Shown here: one piece after another, positions 1 to 7,031 of the stretch | Layout of the letters: each line of letters opens with the position of its first letter | Position numbering within the stretch: position 1 is the stretch's first letter | DNA from: an uncultured Caulobacteraceae bacterium | GTDB lineage: Bacteria; Pseudomonadota; Alphaproteobacteria; Caulobacterales; Caulobacteraceae | Length of the DNA stretch: 11,479 bases | Assembly (NCBI GenBank): GCA_946482375.1 | Contig: CAMLRH010000055.1 | Coordinates: forward strand, 1 to 11,479 | Direction of reading: 5' to 3' | The notes under the pieces: model-generated | Seen by the model: the letters and a program-made list of their open reading frames with translations, nothing else | Database searches by the model: none | What the model was told of the DNA's origin: nothing | Program-made: the position numbers and the translations under genes

Positions 1-361
1 CCGTGGCGTTGCGGCCGTACAGCGTTCCTTGCGGACCCCGCAGCACCTCGACCCGTTGCAGGTCATAAAATTCCTGCTCGAAGAACCGGTTACGGATGAA
101 GGGCGTGTTGTTGAACGCGACCGCCACGGCTGGATCGGTCGTAGCTGAAATCGCCTGGGTGCCGATACCCCGAAGCTGGATCGAGTACGAACTGAAGTTC
201 GTCTTCGTGAACGTCATGTTCGGGACCTGGGTGATCAGGTCCGGACCACCGGCGACCTGTGATCTCGTCAGGTCTTCCTGCGTGAACGCGCTGATGGCAA
301 TCGGCACGTCCTGGATGTCTTCCTCACGCTTCTGTGCGGTGACAACGAGAGTATCGACGGT
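1..361. repeat. Paralogous direct repeat, receptor 1 copy (pairs with 5172-5532)
   Basis: Coding sequence for the TonB box and first part of the plug aligns without gaps to 5172-5532 in receptor 2 (offset 5171). In the best stretch, about 275-389 against 5446-5560, I count about 11 mismatches in 115. Positions 1-115 also match 11365-11479 with about 13 mismatches. This is a gene-family repeat, not a mobile element. Confidence 0.75.
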
Positions 362-721
362 CCCCTCAGCGCCGTCCCCCGCGGCGCTTCCGGACTGGGG
401 GTCGGTGGCGCTCACGATCAGGAAGGTGTCGTCTTCGCGCTGGTAGGTCAGGCCGGTACCGGCGAGAAGCTGGCGCAGGGCCTGCTCGCGGTCGGCGACG
501 CCGCTGACGCCGCCGGTGGTCTTGGCCCCGGCGAGTTCGGGCGAGAACATCACCTGGTGGCCCGACTGGCCGGCGAAGGTGTAGAGCGCGGTGGCCAGCG
601 ACTGGGCCGGGATGTTGATTTCAGCTTCCTGCGCCGCCGCGGCGCTGGCCCACAAGGTAACCGACGCCAGGGCGCTGCCGCACAACAGGCGCGCACGCGC
701 GGTTTTGCTTCTTCGAGCCAT
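1..721 (-). CDS. TonB-dependent receptor 1 with STN domain, N-terminal part (gene runs off the window)
   Basis: Outer-membrane receptor predicted to import a scarce ligand using TonB energy and to signal through its N-terminal STN domain to FecR-1. Only the first 240 residues are here; the frame is open at position 1. Visible in order: signal peptide, residues 1-30, with basic MARRSKTARAR, hydrophobic core and AAA/QE cleavage; STN secretin/TonB short N-terminal domain, about 35-103 (INIPAQSLATAL, RQLLAGTGL); short acidic/Gly linker; TonB box around 121-128 (TVDTLVVT); plug domain from about 133, with LRGPQGTLYGRNAT near the edge. The ATG at 721 is set by an AGGGGGGA Shine-Dalgarno at 726-733, four bases upstream. 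It is the third gene of cassette 1, 84 bp after fecR-1, behind its own ECF-type promoter. The missing part should be a 22-strand barrel. The family call is firm; the ligand is unknown. Confidence 0.95.
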   Translation of the reverse strand, partial: MARRSKTARARLLCGSALASVTLWASAAAAQEAEINIPAQSLATALYTFAGQSGHQVMFSPELAGAKTTGGVSGVADREQALRQLLAGTGLTYQREDDTFLIVSATDPQSGSAAGDGAEGTVDTLVVTAQKREEDIQDVPIAISAFTQEDLTRSQVAGGPDLITQVPNMTFTKTNFSSYSIQLRGIGTQAISATTDPAVAVAFNNTPFIRNRFFEQEFYDLQRVEVLRGPQGTLYGRNAT

Positions 722-725
722 ACTA

Positions 726-733
726 TCCCCCCT
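726..733 (-). promoter_or_regulatory. Ribosome binding site of receptor 1
   Basis: AGGGGGGA on the minus strand lies four bases before the ATG at 721. The same octamer precedes receptor 2. It fixes the start codon of the partial receptor gene. Confidence 0.75.
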
Positions 734-763
734 GATTATTTCCGGACGTCTTCGCCCGCATTA

Positions 764-796
764 CCAAGGAGTCCCTTTTCGCCACGTCCCCTAGAA
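764..796 (-). promoter_or_regulatory. Predicted ECF-sigma promoter of receptor 1 (cassette 1 motif)
   Basis: On the minus strand, TTCTAGGG (796-789) is followed after 17 bases by CTCCTTGG (771-764). An AAAATAA stretch lies just upstream, as expected for an ECF upstream element. The same motif with the same 17-base gap precedes sigma-1. The predicted start of transcription is near 757, giving a leader of about 36 nt before the ATG at 721. It begins about 10 bp after the fecR-1 stop. The motif is seen directly; assigning it to sigma-1 is inference. Confidence 0.65.
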
Positions 797-805
797 TTAT
801 TTTCT

Positions 806-1786
806 CTATGGCCGCAGCGGCTCGAAATGCAGCGTGCCGGCGTCCTCCGACGCCACATAGGCATAGCGGTAGGCTTCCAGCGAGCGGGCGAAACCGCGCA
901 CGTCGCCGGGCTTGAAGGCGCCGCTGATCGGCCGCGCCGCCAGCGCCGGGTCCTCGATGACCATCTTCTTCTGGGAGTAGCGGTTCAGCTCGGCGACCAC
1001 CCTCCCCAGCGGCTCGTCGTCGAAGATGAGCTGGCCGGACAACCAGCTCGTCTCGCGCGCTGTGTTGGCGCTGGTCAGCCGCCATTCGGAATTGTCCGGC
1101 GCGACGAGCTGCGAGCCCGCCAGCATCTCGGTCGCCTGCACCTCGCGAACGCCCGGCTCGGCGGCGGCGGGCCGAGCGGCCGGCGGGCCTTCGACGCGCA
1201 CCTTGCCCTCGACCAGCACGACCTTCAGCCCCCGCCCCTCGACGCGCACGTCGAAGGCGGTGCCGAGCGCGGTCACGGTGCGGCCGGCCGCCGTCACCAC
1301 AAAGGGATGGCGCCGGTCCTTCGCCACCTTGAAGTAAGCCTGGCCCTTGTCGAGGTAGACGAGCCGCCGCTCGCCGTCGGCGCGGGTGCGCACCGTTGTG
1401 TCGGTATTGAGCGTCACCACTGACCCGTCCGGCAGGGTAACGGTCGAGCGCTGGCCGACCTCGGTGCGGAAGGCCTGCGTCGCCAGCGGCTTTGGACCGG
1501 TGAACTGCTGGACGGCCAGAAGCCCGCCGCCGCCGAGCAGCGACAGCGCCAGCCCCGCGGCGATCGCCACGCGGATGCGGGCGCGCGCCGGCGTCTCGCG
1601 CCGCACGCGCGGGTCGTCAAACGCGGCCTTCGCCACCTCCCACCCCCGCTCGGCATCGGCATAGGCGATGCGATGCTCGACATCCTCCGCCAGCCAGGCG
1701 TCGAAGGCATGCCGTTCGGCGTCGCCGAGGTCAGCGGCGCGGTTGCGGGCGAACCAGTTGGCGGCTGTGCGGGCGGGATCGCTCAT
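806..1786 (-). CDS. FecR-family anti-sigma/sigma regulator (FecR-1)
   Basis: Single-pass inner-membrane regulator, 326 aa, that is expected to hold or license sigma-1 in the cytoplasm and to sense the receptor's STN domain in the periplasm. Layout: cytoplasmic anti-sigma N-terminus, about 1-65 (FecR N-terminal/DUF4880 type, with NWFARNRA and FDAWLAED); one membrane segment, about 71-92 (VAIAAGLALSLLGGGGLLAV); periplasmic FecR core, about 105-200 (VTLPDGSVVTLNTDT, TALGTAFDV); C-terminal domain, about 249-326, with FDDEPLGRVVAELNRYS, of the DUF4974/STN-like kind. Its ATG overlaps the sigma-1 stop (ATGA, 1783-1786), and GGAGG lies five bases upstream, so translational coupling is likely. Length is normal for the family. 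The 97-130 stretch is nearly the same as in FecR-2 (GPKPLATQ), showing the two are paralogues. Whether it acts as a pure anti-sigma or as a pro-sigma factor cannot be decided here. Confidence 0.93.
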   Translation of the reverse strand: MSDPARTAANWFARNRAADLGDAERHAFDAWLAEDVEHRIAYADAERGWEVAKAAFDDPRVRRETPARARIRVAIAAGLALSLLGGGGLLAVQQFTGPKPLATQAFRTEVGQRSTVTLPDGSVVTLNTDTTVRTRADGERRLVYLDKGQAYFKVAKDRRHPFVVTAAGRTVTALGTAFDVRVEGRGLKVVLVEGKVRVEGPPAARPAAAEPGVREVQATEMLAGSQLVAPDNSEWRLTSANTARETSWLSGQLIFDDEPLGRVVAELNRYSQKKMVIEDPALAARPISGAFKPGDVRGFARSLEAYRYAYVASEDAGTLHFEPLRP

Positions 1787-2337
1787 GGGCGCCTCCGCAG
1801 CCGCTTGGACAGGCGGTGGATGGCCTTGCCGATCAGGTATTCGACGCCCTTGGCCGAGATACCCATCTCCCGCCCGATGGCCTCATAGGTCAGGCCGTCG
1901 ACGCGGTGCAGGAAGAAGGCGCGCGCGGTGCGGGGCGGCAGGCCGTTCAGCACCTTGACCGCCGCCTCGATCTCCTCGCGCGCGATCAGCACCCGCTCGG
2001 GCGAAACGTCGTCGGCGAGGTCGCGGACCTCCTCCAGCTGACCGCGGCGGTCCCAGTTCCAGGTCGCCCGACGGCTGCGGCGCGCCAGCACGTTGGCCGC
2101 GGTGCGGAACAGGTAGCCCTCGACGTTCTCGATCTCGGACGCGGCTCCCCTCGCCTGCAGCGCCAGGAAGACGTCCTGCACAAGGTCGTCGGCCTCGGCG
2201 GCGCTGACCTTCTTCATGAAGTAGCGGCGCAGCGCCGGCGCATAGTCGAGCAGCCACTGGCGCAGCTCCTCGTCGCGGCGGCGTGGGCCCGCCGCCTCGT
2301 CCAACTGTTCCACCGGCCGGTTTGGCGGAAACGCCAT
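1783..2337 (-). CDS. ECF RNA polymerase sigma factor, FecI-like (sigma-1)
   Basis: Extracytoplasmic-function sigma factor, 184 aa, that should direct RNA polymerase to its own promoter and to that of receptor 1. Region 2 spans about residues 30-95 (ALRRYFMKK, AEADDLVQDVFLAL, NVEGYLFRTAANVLARR); region 4 spans about 128-182 (LPPRTARAFFLHRVDGLTYEAIG, then the recognition helix SAKGVEYLIGKAIHRL). No zinc-binding or long C-terminal extension is present. A longer reading from a TTG at 2385 is possible, but that codon sits inside the predicted -10 element, so it could not be in the transcript. The ATG at 2337 gives a leader of about 37 nt like the other promoters here, although no good Shine-Dalgarno is visible. 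It overlaps fecR-1 by ATGA and is therefore the first gene of a sigma-fecR operon. Confidence 0.93.
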   Translation of the reverse strand: MAFPPNRPVEQLDEAAGPRRRDEELRQWLLDYAPALRRYFMKKVSAAEADDLVQDVFLALQARGAASEIENVEGYLFRTAANVLARRSRRATWNWDRRGQLEEVRDLADDVSPERVLIAREEIEAAVKVLNGLPPRTARAFFLHRVDGLTYEAIGREMGISAKGVEYLIGKAIHRLSKRLRRRP

Positions 2338-2380
2338 GCTGCAGCATACCCGAGCGGACGCAAACACGGCGCCCCTGAAG

Positions 2381-2413
2381 GGCAAGAGGCCGAAACGCGA
2401 AAAGTCCCTAGAA
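2381..2413 (-). promoter_or_regulatory. Predicted ECF-sigma promoter of sigma-1 (autoregulatory, cassette 1 motif)
   Basis: On the minus strand, TTCTAGGG (2413-2406) is followed after 17 bases by CTCTTGCC (2388-2381), matching the promoter before receptor 1 in both boxes and spacing. A seven-A tract (GAAAAAAAG, within 2413-2423) sits directly upstream and fits an UP element. The predicted transcription start is near 2374. The shared motif implies that sigma-1 activates its own operon; this is inference. Confidence 0.65.
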
Positions 2414-2430
2414 CTTTTTTTCAGGGCGCA

Positions 2431-2466
2431 AGGAAAGAGGCGGCGGGGTGTCGGGCCCGCCGCCTC
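2431..2466 (-). terminator. Intrinsic terminator after receptor 2
   Basis: On the minus strand an 11-bp perfect GC-rich stem (2466-2456 pairing with 2447-2437, GAGGCGGCGGG with its complement) closes an 8-nt loop and is followed by TTTCCTT. The U-tract is weak, so some read-through into sigma-1 is possible. The stem is in the same place relative to the receptor stop as the stronger terminator after receptor 3. Confidence 0.75.
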
Positions 2467-2469
2467 CAG

Positions 2470-2494
2470 CCGGTTCGAAGGGGGTCGAAACCGG
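2470..2494 (-). other. Conserved 3'-UTR hairpin after receptor 2
   Basis: A 25-nt element between the stop codon and the terminator: arms CCGG-T-TTC and GAA-CCGG form a 7-bp stem with one bulged base around a 10-nt loop. An element of the same length, arms and bulge is at 7703-7727 after receptor 3. It may protect the 3' end, bind a regulator or simply be ancestral sequence. Confidence 0.5.
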
Positions 2495-2496
2495 GT

Positions 2497-5400
2497 CTAG
2501 AACTCCTTGCGGATCGACAGCCCGATCAGGCGCGGATCGAGGGTGAAGACGTTCGTCGTCAGACCCGTGTCATCCGAGTTGAGGAAGGCGTCGGTGATCG
2601 GCGTGTCGTCGAGGATGTTCTTGGCGTAGAGCTCGATCTTCAGCCCATCCTCGGGACGCTCGACCCAGACGCTGAGGTTGGCGTTCCACCAGCCGTGCAG
2701 CTTGTCATAGGGCTCGTAGTTGTAGACCCGGTGATAGGATTGGCTCTGCCAGTAGGCGTCGCCCCGGACGGTGGCGCGCCAGCCGTCGAGGATGTCCCAG
2801 CCGTACTGCGCGCCGACGTTGGCGGTCCAATGCGGGGCGTTGGGCAGTTCGTTGCCGCCGAGATCGGCGAGCAGGCCAGCCCCGCCGTTCAGTTCGGGAT
2901 AGTTGGCCTGGTCGTAGGGTTCCTCGGTGACCGGATCGAGGATGCGCTCGCCGCTGAAGAGGCCGAATAGCCCACCGAGGCCGCCGCACATTTCCCAGAA
3001 CTGGACGAGGTTGTCGTTGTTGGCGACCCAGTATTCGGCGACGCGCGTGGGAATGACGCAGTTGGACGGTAGCTGCATCCAAGGCTTCACCAGCGTGTAG
3101 TTCGGGTTCCCCTGCGTGCGGTTCATGATGTCGATGGAGGTCTCGCCGTCGGCGATCTCGGTATCGAGGTAGCCGAGGTTGGCGATGAGCTGAAGGTCCC
3201 GCGACGGCGTAAACATCATCTCGAACTCAAGACCCCAGGCGGTGGCGTCGAAGTTCTCATTCACCGCCGTGCGGTCGCGGATCTGGGAGACCTGATAGTC
3301 GGTGTAGGAATAGTAGAAGGCCGTGGCGTTGAACTGCAGGCCGCCGCCCAGCAGGGTGTTCTTGGTCCCGATCTGGTAGGCGTTGAGGAACTCCGGCTCA
3401 AAGGTGTCGCCGTACTCCACCGCGGTCAGCTGCAGGATCGGCAGCATCGTCGGGAAGTTCTCGAGGACCTGCTGGCCGTCCTCGTCCAGCAGGCCGGCGT
3501 CGATCAGCGCCTGGATATCGTCCGGTCCGGCAAAGCCGGGCCGTGGGGGATTGGCGCCACCACCCTTGTAACCGCGTGAGTAGGAGCCATAGACCAGCGT
3601 CTCGTCGGTGAAAGCCAGATCGGGCTTCCAGTCGAGCACAAGGCGGCCGGTCCATTCCTGCCAACCCTGGTCTATGGGGGCTTCTTCGGGGTAGCCCCTA
3701 GCCACGGTCCCGCCGCCCAAGATGGAGGGACCGAGAAGAAGCTGGCTTGGCGCCGGGGTGAAGTGCTTGCTGTCGTCTGTGTAGCGCAGCCCGGCCGTCA
3801 GCTTCACGTCTTCGCTGATGTTCCAGTAGAGTTCACCGAACGCCGCCCACGACTCCAGCTCGTAGGGGTTCTTGGACCGGAAGTAGTTGTGTCCTTCCCC
3901 GTTCATGCTCTCGAGCGGATTGGGGTCGATGTAGACGCAGGCCGACTGCGGGTCTTCCTGCGACACCGGGCCGGGGTTCGGAACGAAGAAGCCCCGCAGG
4001 AAACTGGAAAACGCGCAGACCGTCGGGTCGTAAACCCCGCCTACTGTGTTGTTGAACGGGCCGATCGACGACATGGCCGTCAGCAGGTTGAACATGATGT
4101 AGTAGTCGACCACCGTCTCGAACTTCGTGTAGTTCGCACCGACACTGAAGTTCAGCGGCCCGTCGAAGGATGACTGTAATCGAAGTTCCTGGCTGAACTG
4201 CTTTCCGTCCGCCGAGGCGATGTCGAAGCCGGCGATGGTGTCCGAACAGCCGATCTGCGGATCGCAGTAGATGCCGCCAGGCGCCAGGCCTCGGTACCGG
4301 CTGGGTCCACCCTGCTCGGGATCGAACGTGACGATGGCGTCCATCAGCGTGGACGTGTCGGTGAATACCGGGACGGTGTTGAAGCGATTGTAGTCCTGGA
4401 ATGAGTAGGTCTTGTCCTCGTTGTACATCGTCTGCGACGAGATACTGAGCTCGGGTGTCAGGTCGAAGTCGACGTTGAGCTCGAGCAGGTCGGCGCTGGC
4501 CCGGTAGCGCGGGTCGCGAATGGAGGCGATCTCGCGCAGGTTTCGCGACTGGGTCATGCCGCCATACGGGTCCTGATCCCGAATGATCGTCTGCATAAGT
4601 TCGTCGCCGGGGAAGGCGCCAATCCCGGTGCCCAGGAACTCGCTGCCCTGAGACAGCGCCAAGGCGCCCAGGACGAAGTTGTAGGACAGACCGTTGGGCG
4701 TGCCGAAGGCCCCGTCGTCGTAGAGGCTGCCGGCCTTGCATCCCTGGCCAAACAGGGCGCGGCGCACGTGCTGGCCGGTGAGGGTTCCCGCCAGGATCGG
4801 AGTCTCGCCGATGGCCGCCGGGCCGTCGTCGCGATGGCACAGCTGCTTGCCGGTGCGCGAACGGTCGTCGTCCTCCTCGAACCGCTCCCAGATCAGGTTG
4901 CCGCGCAGGCGTTCCGTCGGCTCGAAGCCGAGCGTCACGCGCGCCGACCACAGGCTGCGGCCGTTCACGGCGTTGTCGGTGGCGGTGTTGAAATCGTAGC
5001 CCTGCCGGTCGGTCAGCGCCCCCGCGACCCGCAGGGCCAGCTTGTCGTTGACCAGCGGCACGTTGACCATCGCCGAGACGCGCTTGGTGTGGAAGTTGCC
5101 GACCTCGCCCTTCACCCAACCGTCGAAGTCGTTGAGGTCGGGCTTGGCGCTGATGACGTTGATGACGCCAGCGGTGGCGTTGCGGCCGTAGAGCGTGCCT
5201 TGCGGACCGCGCAGAACCTCGACCCGCTCAAGGTCGAAATACTCCTGCTCGAACAGGCGGTTCTGGATGAGGCCGGTGTTGTTGAAGCTGACCGAGACCC
5301 CGGGGTCGGTCGTCGCCGACACGGCCTTGGTGCCGATGCCGCGAATGCTGAAGTTGTAGCTGGTGAAGTTGTTCTTCGAGAAGGTGACGTTCGGGATCGC

Positions 5401-5901
5401 CTTCAACAGGTCGAAGCCGCCTTCGATCTTCTGCTGATCCAGCGTTTCCTGCGTGAACGCGCTGATGGCGATCGGCACGTCCTGGATGTCTTCTTCCCGC
5501 TTCTGGGCGGTGACGATCAGGGCATCGACGGTCCCGTCAGCGCCGTCCCCCTCGGCGCTTGCGGGCTGGGGGCCGGAGCCGCCTTCCTGGATGACGAACA
5601 TGTTGGCGCGGCGGCTGAAGGTGAGTCCGGTTCCCGCCAGAAGTTGGCGAAGGGCGACCTCTTCATCGACTTCCGCGCTGACCGCGGATGAGGTTATCGA
5701 CGGGGTGACGACGTCGGGCGTGAACATCACCTGGCGCCCAGTCTTCGTCCCGTATTCGTAGAGGGCGGAGGCGAGCGGTTGCGATGGAATACTTATCGGC
5801 TCCACATCCTGCGCGTAAGCCACGCCGGAACTGATAACCATGGCTACGAGAGCTGCGCTCAACAGCAGACGCGCGCGACTAGACTTGCAACGCATTGGCA
5901 T
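2497..5901 (-). CDS. TonB-dependent receptor 2 with STN signalling domain (complete)
   Basis: Complete outer-membrane receptor, 1134 aa, predicted to bind and import an unknown ligand with TonB and to report occupancy to FecR-2. Order of parts: signal peptide, 1-30 (basic start, AYA/QD cleavage); STN domain, about 36-105 (ISIPSQPLASALYEYG, RQLLAGTGLTF); linker; TonB box, about 124-131 (TVDALIVT); plug, about 137-255 (SIRGIGT, LRGPQGTLYGRNATAG); then a long barrel ending in SIRKEF with the usual terminal Phe. It is longer than typical receptors of 700-900 aa because of large loops. Eight cysteines in the mature part occur in apparent pairs (KQLC/GQGC, CDPQIGC, TVC/SAC, SNC/EMC). The ATG at 5901 is chosen over upstream TTG 5934 and ATG 5925 because AGGGGGGA lies five bases before it, as in receptor 1. 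It is last in cassette 2, behind its own promoter, and followed by a terminator. Confidence 0.96.
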   Translation of the reverse strand: MPMRCKSSRARLLLSAALVAMVISSGVAYAQDVEPISIPSQPLASALYEYGTKTGRQVMFTPDVVTPSITSSAVSAEVDEEVALRQLLAGTGLTFSRRANMFVIQEGGSGPQPASAEGDGADGTVDALIVTAQKREEDIQDVPIAISAFTQETLDQQKIEGGFDLLKAIPNVTFSKNNFTSYNFSIRGIGTKAVSATTDPGVSVSFNNTGLIQNRLFEQEYFDLERVEVLRGPQGTLYGRNATAGVINVISAKPDLNDFDGWVKGEVGNFHTKRVSAMVNVPLVNDKLALRVAGALTDRQGYDFNTATDNAVNGRSLWSARVTLGFEPTERLRGNLIWERFEEDDDRSRTGKQLCHRDDGPAAIGETPILAGTLTGQHVRRALFGQGCKAGSLYDDGAFGTPNGLSYNFVLGALALSQGSEFLGTGIGAFPGDELMQTIIRDQDPYGGMTQSRNLREIASIRDPRYRASADLLELNVDFDLTPELSISSQTMYNEDKTYSFQDYNRFNTVPVFTDTSTLMDAIVTFDPEQGGPSRYRGLAPGGIYCDPQIGCSDTIAGFDIASADGKQFSQELRLQSSFDGPLNFSVGANYTKFETVVDYYIMFNLLTAMSSIGPFNNTVGGVYDPTVCAFSSFLRGFFVPNPGPVSQEDPQSACVYIDPNPLESMNGEGHNYFRSKNPYELESWAAFGELYWNISEDVKLTAGLRYTDDSKHFTPAPSQLLLGPSILGGGTVARGYPEEAPIDQGWQEWTGRLVLDWKPDLAFTDETLVYGSYSRGYKGGGANPPRPGFAGPDDIQALIDAGLLDEDGQQVLENFPTMLPILQLTAVEYGDTFEPEFLNAYQIGTKNTLLGGGLQFNATAFYYSYTDYQVSQIRDRTAVNENFDATAWGLEFEMMFTPSRDLQLIANLGYLDTEIADGETSIDIMNRTQGNPNYTLVKPWMQLPSNCVIPTRVAEYWVANNDNLVQFWEMCGGLGGLFGLFSGERILDPVTEEPYDQANYPELNGGAGLLADLGGNELPNAPHWTANVGAQYGWDILDGWRATVRGDAYWQSQSYHRVYNYEPYDKLHGWWNANLSVWVERPEDGLKIELYAKNILDDTPITDAFLNSDDTGLTTNVFTLDPRLIGLSIRKEF
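5172..5532. repeat. Paralogous direct repeat, receptor 2 copy (pairs with 1-361)
   Basis: Same orientation and gapless alignment with 1-361. It covers the region from the TonB box to the LRGPQGTLYGRNA motif. Similarity falls off in the downstream barrel, where loops differ. Confidence 0.75.
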
Positions 5902-5906
5902 TGCCT

Positions 5907-5914
5907 TCCCCCCT
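5907..5914 (-). promoter_or_regulatory. Ribosome binding site of receptor 2 (decides the start)
   Basis: AGGGGGGA on the minus strand sits five bases before the ATG at 5901. The same octamer occurs at the same place before receptor 1, whereas neither the ATG at 5925 nor the TTG at 5934 has such a site. Confidence 0.7.
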
Positions 5915-5946
5915 GTAATTGTCATGAGGCTCAAGGCCCCTGATTG

Positions 5947-5983
5947 GGAAGATGCGAAATCGGCAAAGACTGCCTATGTCGGC
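5947..5983 (-). promoter_or_regulatory. Predicted ECF-sigma promoter of receptor 2 (cassette 2 motif)
   Basis: On the minus strand, GCCGACATAGGC (5983-5972), a 16-base gap, then GCATCTTCC (5955-5947). Both boxes and the gap are identical to those before sigma-2 at 7620-7656, while the spacer between them differs, as expected for a promoter under selection. A GAAAAAAG tract lies upstream, right after the fecR-2 stop. The predicted start is near 5940, giving a leader of about 40 nt. Control by sigma-2 is inferred. Confidence 0.72.
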
Positions 5984-5996
5984 TCCTGAACTTTTT

Positions 5997-7031
5997 TCAT
6001 TGCAGTGGAATTATCCGGATCTGCCCGCTGGGCTCTTCCTGAATGTCGGCCACCTTCGCGTCCCTCAGCGCCAGCGAGAAGGCCTGCACGTCGCCAGGCG
6101 TGTAGACGCCGCTGATCCTGCGCCCGGCCAGCCGCGCGTCGGCGAACACCATCTTGCGCGACGAATAGCGGTTCAGTTCGGCGACGACATCGCCCAGCGC
6201 CTCGTCATCGAAGATGAGTTGCCCCTGCAGCCAGCTCGTCTCCCGGACCGCGTCGATGGGCGTGACGCGCCAGTCGGCGTCGACGGAGGCGACCAGCTGC
6301 GAGCCCGCCGACATGTCCGTCGCGATCGGCGCGTCGGCGCCGGGAACGGGCTTTGCGTCCGACGCCGCGGTTTGGGCCTTGGCGAGCCGGGGCGCCTGCA
6401 CCCTCACGCGCCCCTCGACCAGCACCACCTTGAACGCGCCGTTGTCGAGGCGGACCTCGAAAGCGGTGCCAAGCGCGGTAACGGTGCGCCCGCCGGCGGC
6501 GACCACGAAGGGGTGGCGTTTGTCCTTGGCGACCCGGAAGAAGGCCTGGCCCTTGTCGAGATAGACGACGCGCCGGTCGCGGTCGGCGACGGTGCGCACC
6601 CGCGTGTCGGTATTGAGCGTGACGGTCGACCCGTCCGGCAGGGTGACGGTCGCACGCTGACCGACCGCCGTGCTGAACGATTGTGTGGCGAGCGGCTTTG
6701 GCCCGCCGGCGCCGTTTACGACGGCCAGGCCGCCTGCCCCCAGCACAACGGCGACGACCCCCGCCGCCACGGCCCGTCGCGTCCACCGTGCGCGGTCGGT
6801 CGCGACAAGCGCCCACCGTCGTTTGGCGGCCATGCGCGGGTGGCTTTCGAGCTCGGCCGCCGCGCTCCAGAAGGCCTCGGTGGAGGCAAACAGCTCCCGA
6901 TGCCTGGGGGACTCATCCAGCCAGGCCTCAAAGGCCTCGGCCTCCGTTGCGGAGAGCGGGCCGGCCTCGCAGCGCAGGACCCAGTCCATCGCTTCACTCT
7001 TCACCAGGTCGTCGTTTCGGGCCTGGATCAT
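5997..7031 (-). CDS. FecR-family anti-sigma/sigma regulator (FecR-2)
   Basis: Inner-membrane signal relay of cassette 2, 344 aa, expected to bind sigma-2 on the cytoplasmic side and the STN domain of receptor 2 in the periplasm. Parts: N-terminal cytoplasmic domain, about 1-80 (AMDWVLRCEAG, FEAWLDESPRHRELF); membrane segment, about 87-106 (AVAAGVVAVVLGAGGLAVV); FecR core, about 118-212 (VGQRATVTLPDGSTVTLN, TALGTAFEVRL); a Pro/Ala-rich stretch near 213-235; C-terminal domain, about 267-344, with FDDEALGDVVAELNRYSSRKM. The frame is open far upstream, but the start is the ATG at 7031, which overlaps the sigma-2 stop as ATGA; a GGAG site lies eight bases before it. It closely parallels FecR-1 in its core and C-terminal domain but differs in the cytoplasmic sigma-binding part, as expected for distinct partners. 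Confidence 0.93.
   Translation of the reverse strand: MIQARNDDLVKSEAMDWVLRCEAGPLSATEAEAFEAWLDESPRHRELFASTEAFWSAAAELESHPRMAAKRRWALVATDRARWTRRAVAAGVVAVVLGAGGLAVVNGAGGPKPLATQSFSTAVGQRATVTLPDGSTVTLNTDTRVRTVADRDRRVVYLDKGQAFFRVAKDKRHPFVVAAGGRTVTALGTAFEVRLDNGAFKVVLVEGRVRVQAPRLAKAQTAASDAKPVPGADAPIATDMSAGSQLVASVDADWRVTPIDAVRETSWLQGQLIFDDEALGDVVAELNRYSSRKMVFADARLAGRRISGVYTPGDVQAFSLALRDAKVADIQEEPSGQIRIIPLQ

Noticed and set aside
1816..2970. Long plus-strand open frame opposite sigma-1 and the end of receptor 2
   Set aside because: It crosses an intergenic terminator and promoter and has low-complexity Arg/Gly/Ala/Val-rich content. It is the GC-rich mirror of well supported minus-strand genes.
4768..5691. 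Plus-strand open frame opposite the N-terminal half of receptor 2
   Set aside because: No domain, signal or start context; the reverse-strand receptor is unmistakable here.
5972..5996. A second, cassette-1-like promoter (GTTCAGG after an A-tract) before receptor 2
   Set aside because: The box lacks the TAGGG core, and no CTC(C/T)T box occurs 17 bases downstream. The cassette 2 motif explains the region better.
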